From assembly GCA_018971745.1 (NCBI GenBank), contig JAGXAD010000024.1, forward strand, positions 1 to 8,509: DNA of 8,509 bases, written 5' to 3'. Positions 1 through 5,403 of the stretch are shown piece after piece. The notes beneath the pieces were generated by a model. It was not told where the DNA came from, ran no database searches, and saw only the letters and a list, made by a program, of their open reading frames with translations. The stretch comes from Patescibacteria group bacterium (GTDB lineage: Bacteria; Patescibacteriota; Minisyncoccia; Sungbacterales; GWA2-42-14). The translations under genes were made by a program, and so were the position numbers. The stretch's first letter is position 1. Every line of letters begins with the position of its first letter.

Positions 1-518
1 GGACGCAGGCGAAGTTTTTGTTGAAGCGATTGCGCGGAGCGCATTATATTTCCACCGGGCTTCTTTTGCGCCAATTTGCCAAAAAAAATAATCCGATTGC
101 AAAAAGGGTCCGCGCAATTTTGGAAAAAGGATTTTTAACGCCCGGGTGGCTTGCCTCTTTTATGTGGATGCGTGAACTTATTGAAGCAGTGAAAGAGAGC
201 GAACCGCTGTTGCTGGATGGCGCGCCGCGCCAGGTATACGAAGCCGAGCTTTTGGATGAAGTGATGACATGGCAGAAGCGGCCGTTGCCGGTTGCACTCT
301 ACATTAACATCGGTCCGAAGGAAGCGGAAAAACGATTGCTTTTGCGCGGCCGCGGAGACGACACAAAACAGGCAATACAGCACCGCATCAAGTTTTTTTA
401 TCGCGATGTTATCCCGATGGTGAAATATTATCGAAAACACAAGCGCTTGATTATTATTAATGGAGAACAGGCGCCGGAAAAAGTGTGGCGCGACATTAAA
501 AAAGCGTTGCATATATGA
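1..518 (+). CDS. adk: Adenylate kinase (nucleoside monophosphate kinase), 5' end cut by window
   Basis: Cytosolic P-loop kinase that interconverts ATP + AMP and 2 ADP. The frame is open to the window edge and the first full codons (from base 3) read TQAKFLLKRL, matching the end of the Walker A motif GxGKGTQA, so the true start lies a few tens of bases upstream. The TTG at 18 is only an internal Leu codon. Visible motifs are YISTG (NMP-binding region), LLLDGAPRQ (family form DGFPRT) and RGRGDDT followed by RIKFFY and VIPMVKYY. The usual 27-residue LID or zinc finger between the two arginine motifs is missing, making this a short-LID form. Substitutions at STGD (here STGL) and DGFPRT are odd and could alter nucleotide preference, so UMP/CMP kinase activity cannot be excluded. 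The stop overlaps the map start as ATGA, implying one operon and coupled translation. Confidence 0.88.
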   Translation, partial: TQAKFLLKRLRGAHYISTGLLLRQFAKKNNPIAKRVRAILEKGFLTPGWLASFMWMRELIEAVKESEPLLLDGAPRQVYEAELLDEVMTWQKRPLPVALYINIGPKEAEKRLLLRGRGDDTKQAIQHRIKFFYRDVIPMVKYYRKHKRLIIINGEQAPEKVWRDIKKALHI

Positions 519-1294
519 TTATTGAAAGCGAGCAAGAATTAAATACTTTGCGCGAATGCGGCAGGAAATTGGCGGGAGTGCTTGCGGAAGTAAAACAAGC
601 GGTGCGTCCCGGAACTAGCACAAAGGAACTTGATCGCATTGCGGAAGACGAAATCAAAAAAGCCGGCGGCGAGCCGGTTTTTAAGGGGTATCAGACGCGT
701 GATGACCGCTGTCCGTTTCCGGCAGTACTTTGCGTTTCCATCAATGATGAAATCGTGCACGGGATTCCGTCGGAGAAAAGAATTTTGCGCGAAGGAGAGA
801 TAGTCGGCCTTGATATTGGGATGCGATGGCCGGTCGGAAACGGATTGATAACTGATATGGCGGTTACCGTGCCAGTTGAAAAAATTTTTGATGATGCGAA
901 AAAGTTGTTGGTCGTAACCGAAGAGTCGCTCGCAAAAGGAATTGCGATATTGAAAGCAGGCGCGCGCACCGGGGATTTGGGCAATGCAATTCAGTCGTAT
1001 CTTGAATCGTACGGGTTCGGCGTGGTGCGGGAATTGGTCGGGCACGGAGTCGGAAAAAAATTGCACGAGGAGCCGTTCGTTCCGAATTTCGGCAGGCGCG
1101 GCGCCGGAAAAAAATTTGTTGAAGGAGAGGTGATTGCGATTGAGCCCATGGCAACGATGTCCGGCAATTACGCAATCCGGCTTGACGCGGACGGCTGGAC
1201 ATTCAAGACCGCGGACAAAAGCTTGGCGGCTCATTTTGAACATACCGTCATTATTTTGAAAGATAGTGCAGAGGTATTGACAAGAGTACGGTGA
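515..1294 (+). CDS. map: Type I methionine aminopeptidase
   Basis: Removes the initiator Met from nascent proteins in the cytosol and uses a dinuclear metal centre. The protein is 259 residues, normal for the family. All five metal ligands can be placed: D100 (GLDIG), D114 (ITDMAVT), H177 (GHGVG), E210 (AIEPMA) and E242 (FEHT). The substrate-contacting H82 (VHGIPS) and H184 (LHEEPFVPN) are also present. The spacing D100 to D114 is 14 residues, against 11 in the E. coli enzyme, so there is a three-residue insertion in the beta hairpin between the first two ligands. The ATG at 515 overlaps the adk stop and has no Shine-Dalgarno site, so re-initiation from adk is likely. The adk-map pair is a classic neighbour pair in the ribosomal protein operon, normally followed by infA. 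Here infA does not follow. Confidence 0.95.
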   Translation: MIIESEQELNTLRECGRKLAGVLAEVKQAVRPGTSTKELDRIAEDEIKKAGGEPVFKGYQTRDDRCPFPAVLCVSINDEIVHGIPSEKRILREGEIVGLDIGMRWPVGNGLITDMAVTVPVEKIFDDAKKLLVVTEESLAKGIAILKAGARTGDLGNAIQSYLESYGFGVVRELVGHGVGKKLHEEPFVPNFGRRGAGKKFVEGEVIAIEPMATMSGNYAIRLDADGWTFKTADKSLAAHFEHTVIILKDSAEVLTRVR

Positions 1295-1304
1295 GGATGA
1301 TCGT

Positions 1305-1346
1305 ATGAGAACAGTCCTTTTATGCGAAATCAATACGGAGGGTTAA
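1305..1346 (+). CDS. Possible 13-residue leader peptide after map
   Basis: ATG at 1305 opens a 13-codon frame (MRTVLLCEINTEG). GAGGA at 1293-1297 lies 7 bases before it, and that site overlaps the map stop codon. Its own stop, TAA at 1344-1346, lies just after the strong GGAGGG site for the next small ORF, an arrangement expected for translational coupling. The length is so short that chance is a real possibility, and I recognise no family. It is listed because it carries a usable ribosome binding site in a window where most genes lack one. Confidence 0.2.
   Translation: MRTVLLCEINTEG
1337..1342 (+). promoter_or_regulatory. Strong Shine-Dalgarno site before the zinc-ribbon region
   Basis: GGAGGG ends 8 bases before ATG at 1351, near-optimal spacing. 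It is one of the two strongest ribosome binding sites in the window, the other being at 8258-8263. The ORF it directly serves is only 22 codons (1351-1419). One base removed from the A6 run at 1356-1361 would instead connect it to the 64-codon cysteine-rich frame. Confidence 0.6.
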
Positions 1347-1378
1347 CAAAATGATAAAAAACATGCGCTCATTGCAGA

Positions 1379-1546
1379 ATGAAAGTAAAAAGAAGGATAG
1401 GCTTAAAAAAAGTTTGTAAGCACAAAATAATTCGTTACACCATGCCGAGGGGCGATGATTTGGGATATGACAGTGATTTAGTAGAATGTAGTGTTTGCGG
1501 AGAAGAGGGCCGGGATTACGAATTCCCTAATAGCCGAAAGATTTAA
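1379..1546 (+). CDS. Small zinc-ribbon protein, probably frameshifted at its 5' end
   Basis: From ATG 1379 the frame encodes 55 residues with C13-x-H15 and, after 21 residues, C37-x2-C40-G. This is a typical four-ligand zinc ribbon; the rest is basic at the N-terminus and acidic in the middle. ATG 1379 has no Shine-Dalgarno site. The same frame is open back to 1358 and adds a C-x2-C pair (codons reading TCAHCRM), so the true protein may start at ATG 1351, which has a perfect GGAGGG site. That requires loss of one A from the A6 run at 1356-1361 and would give 64 residues with ligands C5, C8, C22, H24, C46 and C49. As written, ATG 1351 gives only a 22-codon ORF ending at 1419. The frame ends 26 bases before an intrinsic terminator, as expected for the last gene of the adk-map unit. 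No family assigned; nucleic-acid or protein binding is only a guess. Confidence 0.5.
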   Translation: MKVKRRIGLKKVCKHKIIRYTMPRGDDLGYDSDLVECSVCGEEGRDYEFPNSRKI

Positions 1547-1572
1547 TTTAGTGAAGTTTTTGTCTGTTTTTT

Positions 1573-1605
1573 GCGGCCAAGGTATTTCTTGGCCGCTTTT
1601 TCTTT
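1573..1605 (+). terminator. Intrinsic terminator
   Basis: A perfect 9-bp stem, GCGGCCAAG (1573-1581) with CTTGGCCGC (1588-1596), encloses a 6-base loop and is followed directly by TTTTTCTTT. The U-tract lies only on the plus-strand side. It would end transcription of adk-map and the zinc-ribbon ORF, and it argues that ruvX, 26 bases later, has its own promoter. Confidence 0.92.
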
Positions 1606-1615
1606 CTGCAAAAAT

Positions 1616-1624
1616 TGGTAGAAT
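1616..1624 (+). promoter_or_regulatory. Candidate extended -10 promoter of ruvX
   Basis: TGGTAGAAT matches an extended -10 (TGnTATAAT) with one mismatch in the hexamer, just after the terminator. No convincing -35 box is visible; that region holds the terminator T-run. The predicted start point is 1631-1632, at the ruvX ATG, which would make the mRNA leaderless. Confidence 0.4.
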
Positions 1625-1631
1625 GAAGACA

Positions 1632-2024
1632 ATGAAATATCTTGGCATTGACTACGGCAGAAAACGAATGGGACTTGCTGTCTCCGATGAGGAGGGAAGA
1701 ATTGCGTTTCCGCGCATGCAATTTACCACATATAATTTTTTACATACCGTAAAAACACTTTCGGACATCGTTAAAAAAGATTTAGTGGAAAAAATTATTG
1801 TGGGACTTCCGGTAACATTCGGCGGAAAGGAATCGGCGCAAACCGTTGAGGCGCGCGCATTTGGCGAGAAGCTTAAAAAAGCGATACAATTACCAATAGA
1901 ATTTGAGAATGAAATGCTAACGACAAAAATGGCGATAAGGGGCGGTATCGCGAAAAGCAAAGTTGACGCGTCGTCAGCCGCAATTATTTTGCAATCATAT
2001 CTTGATCGAGAAAATAGAAAATAG
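1632..2024 (+). CDS. ruvX: YqgF/RuvX-family Holliday junction resolvase-like protein
   Basis: RNase H-fold protein, 130 residues (family about 138), implicated in Holliday junction resolution and 16S rRNA 5' maturation. Motifs in order: GIDYGRKRMGLAVSD (5-19, catalytic D7), VGLPVTFGGKES (57-68), ENEMLTT (92-98, in place of the family DERLTT) and KVDASSAAIILQSYLD (110-125, catalytic D112). E94 of the middle motif is kept, while its Asp and Arg have become Asn and Met. ATG 1632 is chosen because the family begins M-x-x-L-G-I-D. ATG 1623 would add three residues. A longer extension towards 1491 would cross the terminator and is unlikely. The last residues (ENRK) and the stop codon are made from a GAAAATA tandem repeat, so the C-terminal tip may be a recent replacement. 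Confidence 0.88.
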   Translation: MKYLGIDYGRKRMGLAVSDEEGRIAFPRMQFTTYNFLHTVKTLSDIVKKDLVEKIIVGLPVTFGGKESAQTVEARAFGEKLKKAIQLPIEFENEMLTTKMAIRGGIAKSKVDASSAAIILQSYLDRENRK

Positions 2025-2070
2025 AAAATAGAATAGAAAAAATTCTAAATTCTAAATTCAAAATTCTATT
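2010..2070. repeat. Period-7 tandem repeat block with flanking inverted repeat
   Basis: Three exact copies of GAAAATA run from 2010 to 2030. Four degenerate copies of ATTCTAA follow at 2042-2069 (two exact, one ATTCAAA, one ATTCTAT). AATAGAAT (2027-2034) is exactly complementary to ATTCTATT (2063-2070), so the block can fold. It starts inside the ruvX 3' end, supplies its stop codon, and fills the gap to the glycosyltransferase. AT-rich 7-base repeats of this kind recur, in my recollection, between genes of Patescibacteria; other copies in this genome would confirm a dispersed element. Confidence 0.7.
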
Positions 2071-2074
2071 ATTT

Positions 2075-2800
2075 ATGTATCTTTCCTGGATTATTCCCAC
2101 GCACAACGAAGAAAAGCGGATCGTAAAAACGCTTCGTGAAGTTGACGCGTATTTGCGCGCGCGGCATTTTGAATACGAAATTTTGGTTGTGGATAACGGC
2201 TCTACTGATCGAACATCCTTTGTGGTGAATGCGTTGAAATCGGACATCCGCAATTTAAAACTGATTCGGACGCATAAAGGCGGCAAAGGATGGGCCGTGA
2301 AAATGGGAATGTTGGGTGCCTTGGGCACGATTCGCCTGTTTTCCGACGCGGACAATTCAACCGCTCCGGAACATTTTGATTTAATGCTGCCGCTGTTTCA
2401 GAAGGGGTATGATGTGGTCATCAGTTCGCGCGACTCAAAAGACATTACAGGCGCCAGCCGCGATGTCAAAGAGCCGAAACTTCGCGAGATATTTGGCACG
2501 CTCGGCAATTTGCTGGTTCAGGTTGTCGCGGTATGGGGCATTTGGGATACGCAAAACGGATTTAAGGCGTTCACCAAAAAAGCCGCCGAAGACATTTTCG
2601 GCAAAGTCCGGATGTATGATTTTTCGTTTGACATTGAGATGCTCGCGCTTGCGCGGCGAATGCGCTATCGCGTCGGCATGGTGCCGGTGCGGTGGAAATT
2701 TGATCCGGACAGTAAGGTAACTCTGGGTTCGTATCTTAAAGTTTTCGCGGATGTGTTTATTATTCGTTGGAATTTGATGACCAATAAGTATCATTTATAA
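2075..2800 (+). CDS. GT2 family glycosyltransferase, polyprenyl/dolichyl-phosphate sugar synthase type
   Basis: 241-residue GT-A fold enzyme that probably transfers a sugar from UDP- or GDP-sugar to polyprenyl phosphate at the inner face of the membrane. Visible motifs: IPTHNEE (7-13), VVDNGSTD (38-45), KGGKGWAVKMG (68-78), the metal-binding SDAD (90-93), SSRD (117-120), DTQNGFKAF (158-166) and the C-terminal WKFDPDSKV. This pattern and length resemble Alg5 or dolichol-phosphate mannose synthase more than the longer polysaccharide synthases. I see no membrane segment, so it would be soluble or peripheral. ATG 2075 has no Shine-Dalgarno site. galT follows after 13 bases, and uppS nearby could supply the lipid acceptor. 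The sugar and acceptor cannot be read from sequence. Confidence 0.85.
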   Translation: MYLSWIIPTHNEEKRIVKTLREVDAYLRARHFEYEILVVDNGSTDRTSFVVNALKSDIRNLKLIRTHKGGKGWAVKMGMLGALGTIRLFSDADNSTAPEHFDLMLPLFQKGYDVVISSRDSKDITGASRDVKEPKLREIFGTLGNLLVQVVAVWGIWDTQNGFKAFTKKAAEDIFGKVRMYDFSFDIEMLALARRMRYRVGMVPVRWKFDPDSKVTLGSYLKVFADVFIIRWNLMTNKYHL

Positions 2801-2813
2801 CCGTAAACTATTT

Positions 2814-3845
2814 ATGAAAAATTTATCCGAATTGCGGCAAGACATTATTACCGGCGAGTGGGTGCTGATTGCAACCGGCAGGGCAATGCGGCCTCAGTTT
2901 TTCCGCAAAAAATCAGTTACGACTGAGGCCTCCCGCAAGGGATGTTCGTTTGAAGCGTTATTGCCGGAGGCGTTTTTGGTGTTTGATAAAAAAGGCGAAA
3001 TATATCACCCGACTCCTAAAATTATCAACGAGCTTAAAAAAAATTGGTTTTTGCAGACGGTTCCGAATAAATATCCGGCTATCAGGGAAAGCGCAATTTG
3101 TCCGGTGCCGGAAAAACGGGGATTATATGAAATGATGGAGGGCGTCGGGTTTCACGAGGTGGTGATTACGCGCGACCATAAAAAATCAATCGGCCTGATG
3201 AATAGCGGCGAGGCAACCATTGTGCTCCGCGCGTATCGAGCGCGTTTTGAGGCGCTCAAAGACGAAGAATGCGTGGAGTACATTTCCGTATTCCACAATC
3301 ACGGCTCGGAAGCCGGAGCATCGGTGTTTCATCCCCATTCGCAGATTATCGCGATTCCCGTGATTCCTCAGGATGTGTCTCGGAGCATTGCGGGGTCGCT
3401 GAATTATTTTGAACGGCACAAAAAATGCGTTCATTGTGAAATTATCCATTTTGAAATTGAGGAGAGGGCGCGTATTGTGTATGAAAATGAAAAATTTATC
3501 GCTTTTTGCCCGTATGTTTCGCGAACCGCCTTTGAAGTAAGAATTTTTCCAAAAATACATACGCCGGAATTTGAATCATCGCAGGATGACGATCTTGCAT
3601 TAGCGGGCGATGCGTTGCGCGCGGTTTTACGCAAGCTTTATAAAGGCCTTCGCAACCCGCCGTATAATTTTTTTATTCATACCGCGCCAACTTCTGATGG
3701 CATGTATTACGGCCATTATCATTGGCATATAGAGATTATTCCCAAAACGGCCGTATGGGCAGGATTTGAAATCGGCACCGGTATTGAAATTTCAACGGTG
3801 GCGCCTGAAGAGGCGGCAAAATTTTTGAGAAAGATTAAAATATGA
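2814..3845 (+). CDS. galT: Galactose-1-phosphate uridylyltransferase family protein (two HIT domains)
   Basis: 343-residue HIT-superfamily nucleotidyltransferase that exchanges UMP (or another NMP) between a sugar-1-phosphate and a nucleotide sugar through a histidine-nucleotide intermediate. The N-terminus ELRQDIITGEW...RAMRP (6-27) is the GalT signature. The active site is HPHSQ (173-177, nucleophile H175) preceded by FHNHGSEAGAS. The second HIT domain carries HYHWH (301-305). C205 and C208 form a possible metal site. The family CxxC near residue 44 is reduced to one Cys (GCSFEA), so the first zinc site looks incomplete. An inverted repeat lies just before it. No Leloir partners (galK, galE) are in the window, so true substrate specificity is open; ADP-sugar or other NMP-sugar chemistry is possible. 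The stop overlaps the tpiA ATG (ATGA), indicating co-expression. Confidence 0.85.
   Translation: MKNLSELRQDIITGEWVLIATGRAMRPQFFRKKSVTTEASRKGCSFEALLPEAFLVFDKKGEIYHPTPKIINELKKNWFLQTVPNKYPAIRESAICPVPEKRGLYEMMEGVGFHEVVITRDHKKSIGLMNSGEATIVLRAYRARFEALKDEECVEYISVFHNHGSEAGASVFHPHSQIIAIPVIPQDVSRSIAGSLNYFERHKKCVHCEIIHFEIEERARIVYENEKFIAFCPYVSRTAFEVRIFPKIHTPEFESSQDDDLALAGDALRAVLRKLYKGLRNPPYNFFIHTAPTSDGMYYGHYHWHIEIIPKTAVWAGFEIGTGIEISTVAPEEAAKFLRKIKI
2890..2930. repeat. 9-bp inverted repeat inside galT
   Basis: GGCCTCAGT (2890-2898) and ACTGAGGCC (2922-2930) are perfect complements separated by 23 bases. The element encodes residues 26-39 in the linker between the conserved RP and the family cysteine, a stretch with no conserved function. 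It could be an mRNA hairpin near the start of galT or a relic of a palindromic insertion. Confidence 0.6.
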
Positions 3846-4609
3846 AAAAAATTATTATTGCCAATTGGAAGATGAATCCGCAAAGCGCCAAAGAAGCGGA
3901 GCGCCTGTTTCGCGCGGTTGCACAAGGCATTCGCGGCGTTAAAAATGTTGATGTTATCATCGCGCCTCCGTTCGTTTATCTCGAATCCCTAAATGCTATA
4001 AGCTATAAGCTACAAGTTCATTTTGGCGCGCAAGATTGTTTTTGGGAAGATCGCGGCGCATACACCGGAGAAATTTCTCCTGTTACGCTGAAAACTCTTG
4101 GGGTGCGGTATGTCATTGTCGGGCATTCGGAGCGCAGAGCGCATCTTGGCGAAACGGACGAAATGATAAATAAAAAAATAAAAGCCGCGTTGAAGGCCGG
4201 ATTAATTCCAGTTGTGTGTATTGGGGAGCGGGAACGAAATCATCTTGAAGATACGCTTTTATTTTTAAAGGGTCAGCTGAAAAAGGACTTTGACGGCATC
4301 AAGCCATCCGCCGCAAAGAAAATCATTGTGGCGTACGAGCCGATATGGGCGATTGGCACGGGTAAGGCGGAGAATTCGGATGACGCGCAAAAAATTGCGG
4401 TCTACATCAAGCGCGTTTTGCAGGAATTGTTAAATGCAAAAGCGGCCTTAGCCATCCGTATTATTTACGGCGGGTCGGTCAGCGCAAAAAATGCAGCTTC
4501 GTTTGTGAAAGGCGGTGTGCGCGGCATGGAGGGACTATTGGTCGGAGGAGCAAGTTTGCAAGCGGATGAGTTTGTAAAAATTGTTCGTTCCGTCGCTTTA
4601 CAAAAGTAG
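3842..4609 (+). CDS. tpiA: Triosephosphate isomerase
   Basis: Glycolytic TIM-barrel enzyme that interconverts dihydroxyacetone phosphate and glyceraldehyde-3-phosphate. 255 residues, normal length. All catalytic elements are present: N8 and K10 (ANWKMN), H95 (VGHSERR), E166 with loop 6 (YEPIWAIGTGK), and the phosphate-binding YGGSV (209-213) and GLLVGGASL (231-239). The ATG overlaps the galT stop by 4 bases. Residues 52-58 are encoded by three GCTATAA-type 7-base repeats. The segment between APP and GAQ has the same length as in E. coli TpiA, so the fold is not disturbed. It is the last gene of the ruvX-GT2-galT-tpiA run, with a likely terminator 22 bases on. pgk lies 2 kb downstream beyond two minus-strand genes. 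Confidence 0.97.
   Translation: MKKIIIANWKMNPQSAKEAERLFRAVAQGIRGVKNVDVIIAPPFVYLESLNAISYKLQVHFGAQDCFWEDRGAYTGEISPVTLKTLGVRYVIVGHSERRAHLGETDEMINKKIKAALKAGLIPVVCIGERERNHLEDTLLFLKGQLKKDFDGIKPSAAKKIIVAYEPIWAIGTGKAENSDDAQKIAVYIKRVLQELLNAKAALAIRIIYGGSVSAKNAASFVKGGVRGMEGLLVGGASLQADEFVKIVRSVALQK
3995..4015. repeat. Triple 7-base tandem repeat inside tpiA
   Basis: GCTATAA, GCTATAA and GCTACAA stand head to tail and encode AISYKLQ (residues 52-58). The 21-base length keeps the frame. The period matches the 7-base repeats at 2010-2070, and the codons are AT-rich compared with the GCG-rich codons around them. Confidence 0.65.
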
Positions 4610-4630
4610 ATTTTAGAAAGTGATTTTACA

Positions 4631-4665
4631 AAATTGTTCCGGCGAGCAACGGTGGCAATTTTTTT
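4631..4665. terminator. Probable bidirectional terminator between convergent tpiA and uppS
   Basis: AAATTGTTCC (4631-4640) pairs with GGTGGCAATTT (4651-4661), with two G-U pairs and one bulged T, around a 10-base loop. A T7 tract (4659-4665) follows on the plus strand. On the minus strand the stem is followed by a shorter T-rich run. The position between two converging genes fits termination of both, though the stem is weaker than the one at 1573. Confidence 0.5.
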
Positions 4666-4677
4666 GTCATCCAATGC

Positions 4678-5403
4678 TTATGAGCCAAGTTTTCTTCTTC
4701 GTTTTGAAAATCCGTTTATGACGGAATGAAGTTCTTCTTTTGAAAAATCGGGCCAGAACGTTTCGGTAAAATACATTTCTGCGTCAGCTGCGTCCCACAT
4801 CATAAAGCCCGAACTCCAATGGCACCATTTCGGGTCCGTCTCGCCGGTTCGGATAATCAGATCAAGCGGCGGCAAATCCTTGGTCCACAAAGCGGCTTTG
4901 ACGGATTCTTTGCTTGCGGGCTGCGCGTCCGACTGCAGTTTTCGTATTGCTTGCATTATTTCTTGTTTGCCGCTGTATCCCAACAAAATGGTTAAGTGTT
5001 TTTGGTTTGACGCGGCGGTTTTTGTTTCAAGCTCTCGAATACGCTTATCTATGCGGGCATCATGTAAAATTTCTTGCCATCTTCCCAATACCCGCAGACG
5101 GATTTTTTTGTCGCGCAATTCTTTTAGGGAAATGTCTCGGAGGACTTCGCATATAATTTTTACCAAAAATTTGATTTCAATGGGATTTCGTTTCAACAGG
5201 TTTTCTTCCGATGCCGCCCAAAAGGTAACATACGGGATGCCGGCGTTAAACGTTTCTTGAACGATTGAATAAAAAATTTTTTTTCCTTCACGATGCCCCT
5301 TCCACGGAGCTAATCCCCGCCGTGTTGCCCAGCGGCGGTTTCCGTCAGGAATAAAAGCAACGTGGCGGGGCAGATTTTTTGGCGTTGTTTTTTTGTTAAT
5401 CAT
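4678..5403 (-). CDS. uppS: Isoprenyl transferase (undecaprenyl diphosphate synthase family), divergent
   Basis: cis-Prenyltransferase that extends farnesyl-PP with isopentenyl-PP to the C50-C55 lipid carrier for cell-wall and surface sugars. Numbered from ATG 5403 (241 residues): HVAFIPDGNRRWA (14-26, catalytic D20), GHREGKK, WAASEENLLKRNP (family YAFSTENWKRP) and IRTG (R185). The region after IRTG is unusual. The family motif RTGGExRxSNFLLWQ is replaced by a stretch about five residues longer, reading RTGETDPKW then CHWSSGFMMWD. The second pyrophosphate-binding Arg is not visible at its place. The Mg-binding Glu of AEMYF (E209) is kept. ATG 5403 overlaps the ndh stop by 8 bases; ATG 5412 and TTG 5430 are longer in-frame alternatives without a better ribosome site. 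Chain length and activity are inferred from family only. Confidence 0.85.
   Translation of the reverse strand: MINKKTTPKNLPRHVAFIPDGNRRWATRRGLAPWKGHREGKKIFYSIVQETFNAGIPYVTFWAASEENLLKRNPIEIKFLVKIICEVLRDISLKELRDKKIRLRVLGRWQEILHDARIDKRIRELETKTAASNQKHLTILLGYSGKQEIMQAIRKLQSDAQPASKESVKAALWTKDLPPLDLIIRTGETDPKWCHWSSGFMMWDAADAEMYFTETFWPDFSKEELHSVINGFSKRRRKLGS

Noticed and set aside
515..518. Possible UGA recoding as glycine, as in Gracilibacteria/SR1.
   Set aside because: UGA ends adk, map and galT exactly where the next gene or the family length says it should.
539..1333. Long minus-strand open frame opposite map.
   Set aside because: It is antisense to a clearly functional map gene, has no family motif, and fits codon-bias shadowing. 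The same applies to the frames opposite galT, pgk and ndh.
1379..1432. The opening MKVKRRIGLKKVCKHKII resembles ribosomal protein bL36 (rpmJ), which often follows map-infA.
   Set aside because: The rest of the frame lacks the bL36 C-terminal NPKHKQRQG pattern and is too long. The likeness is limited to a basic stretch and one cysteine.
1491..1631. ruvX extended upstream from an in-frame alternative start near 1491.
   Set aside because: The extension crosses a near-perfect intrinsic terminator, has no family similarity, and the family N-terminus matches ATG 1632.
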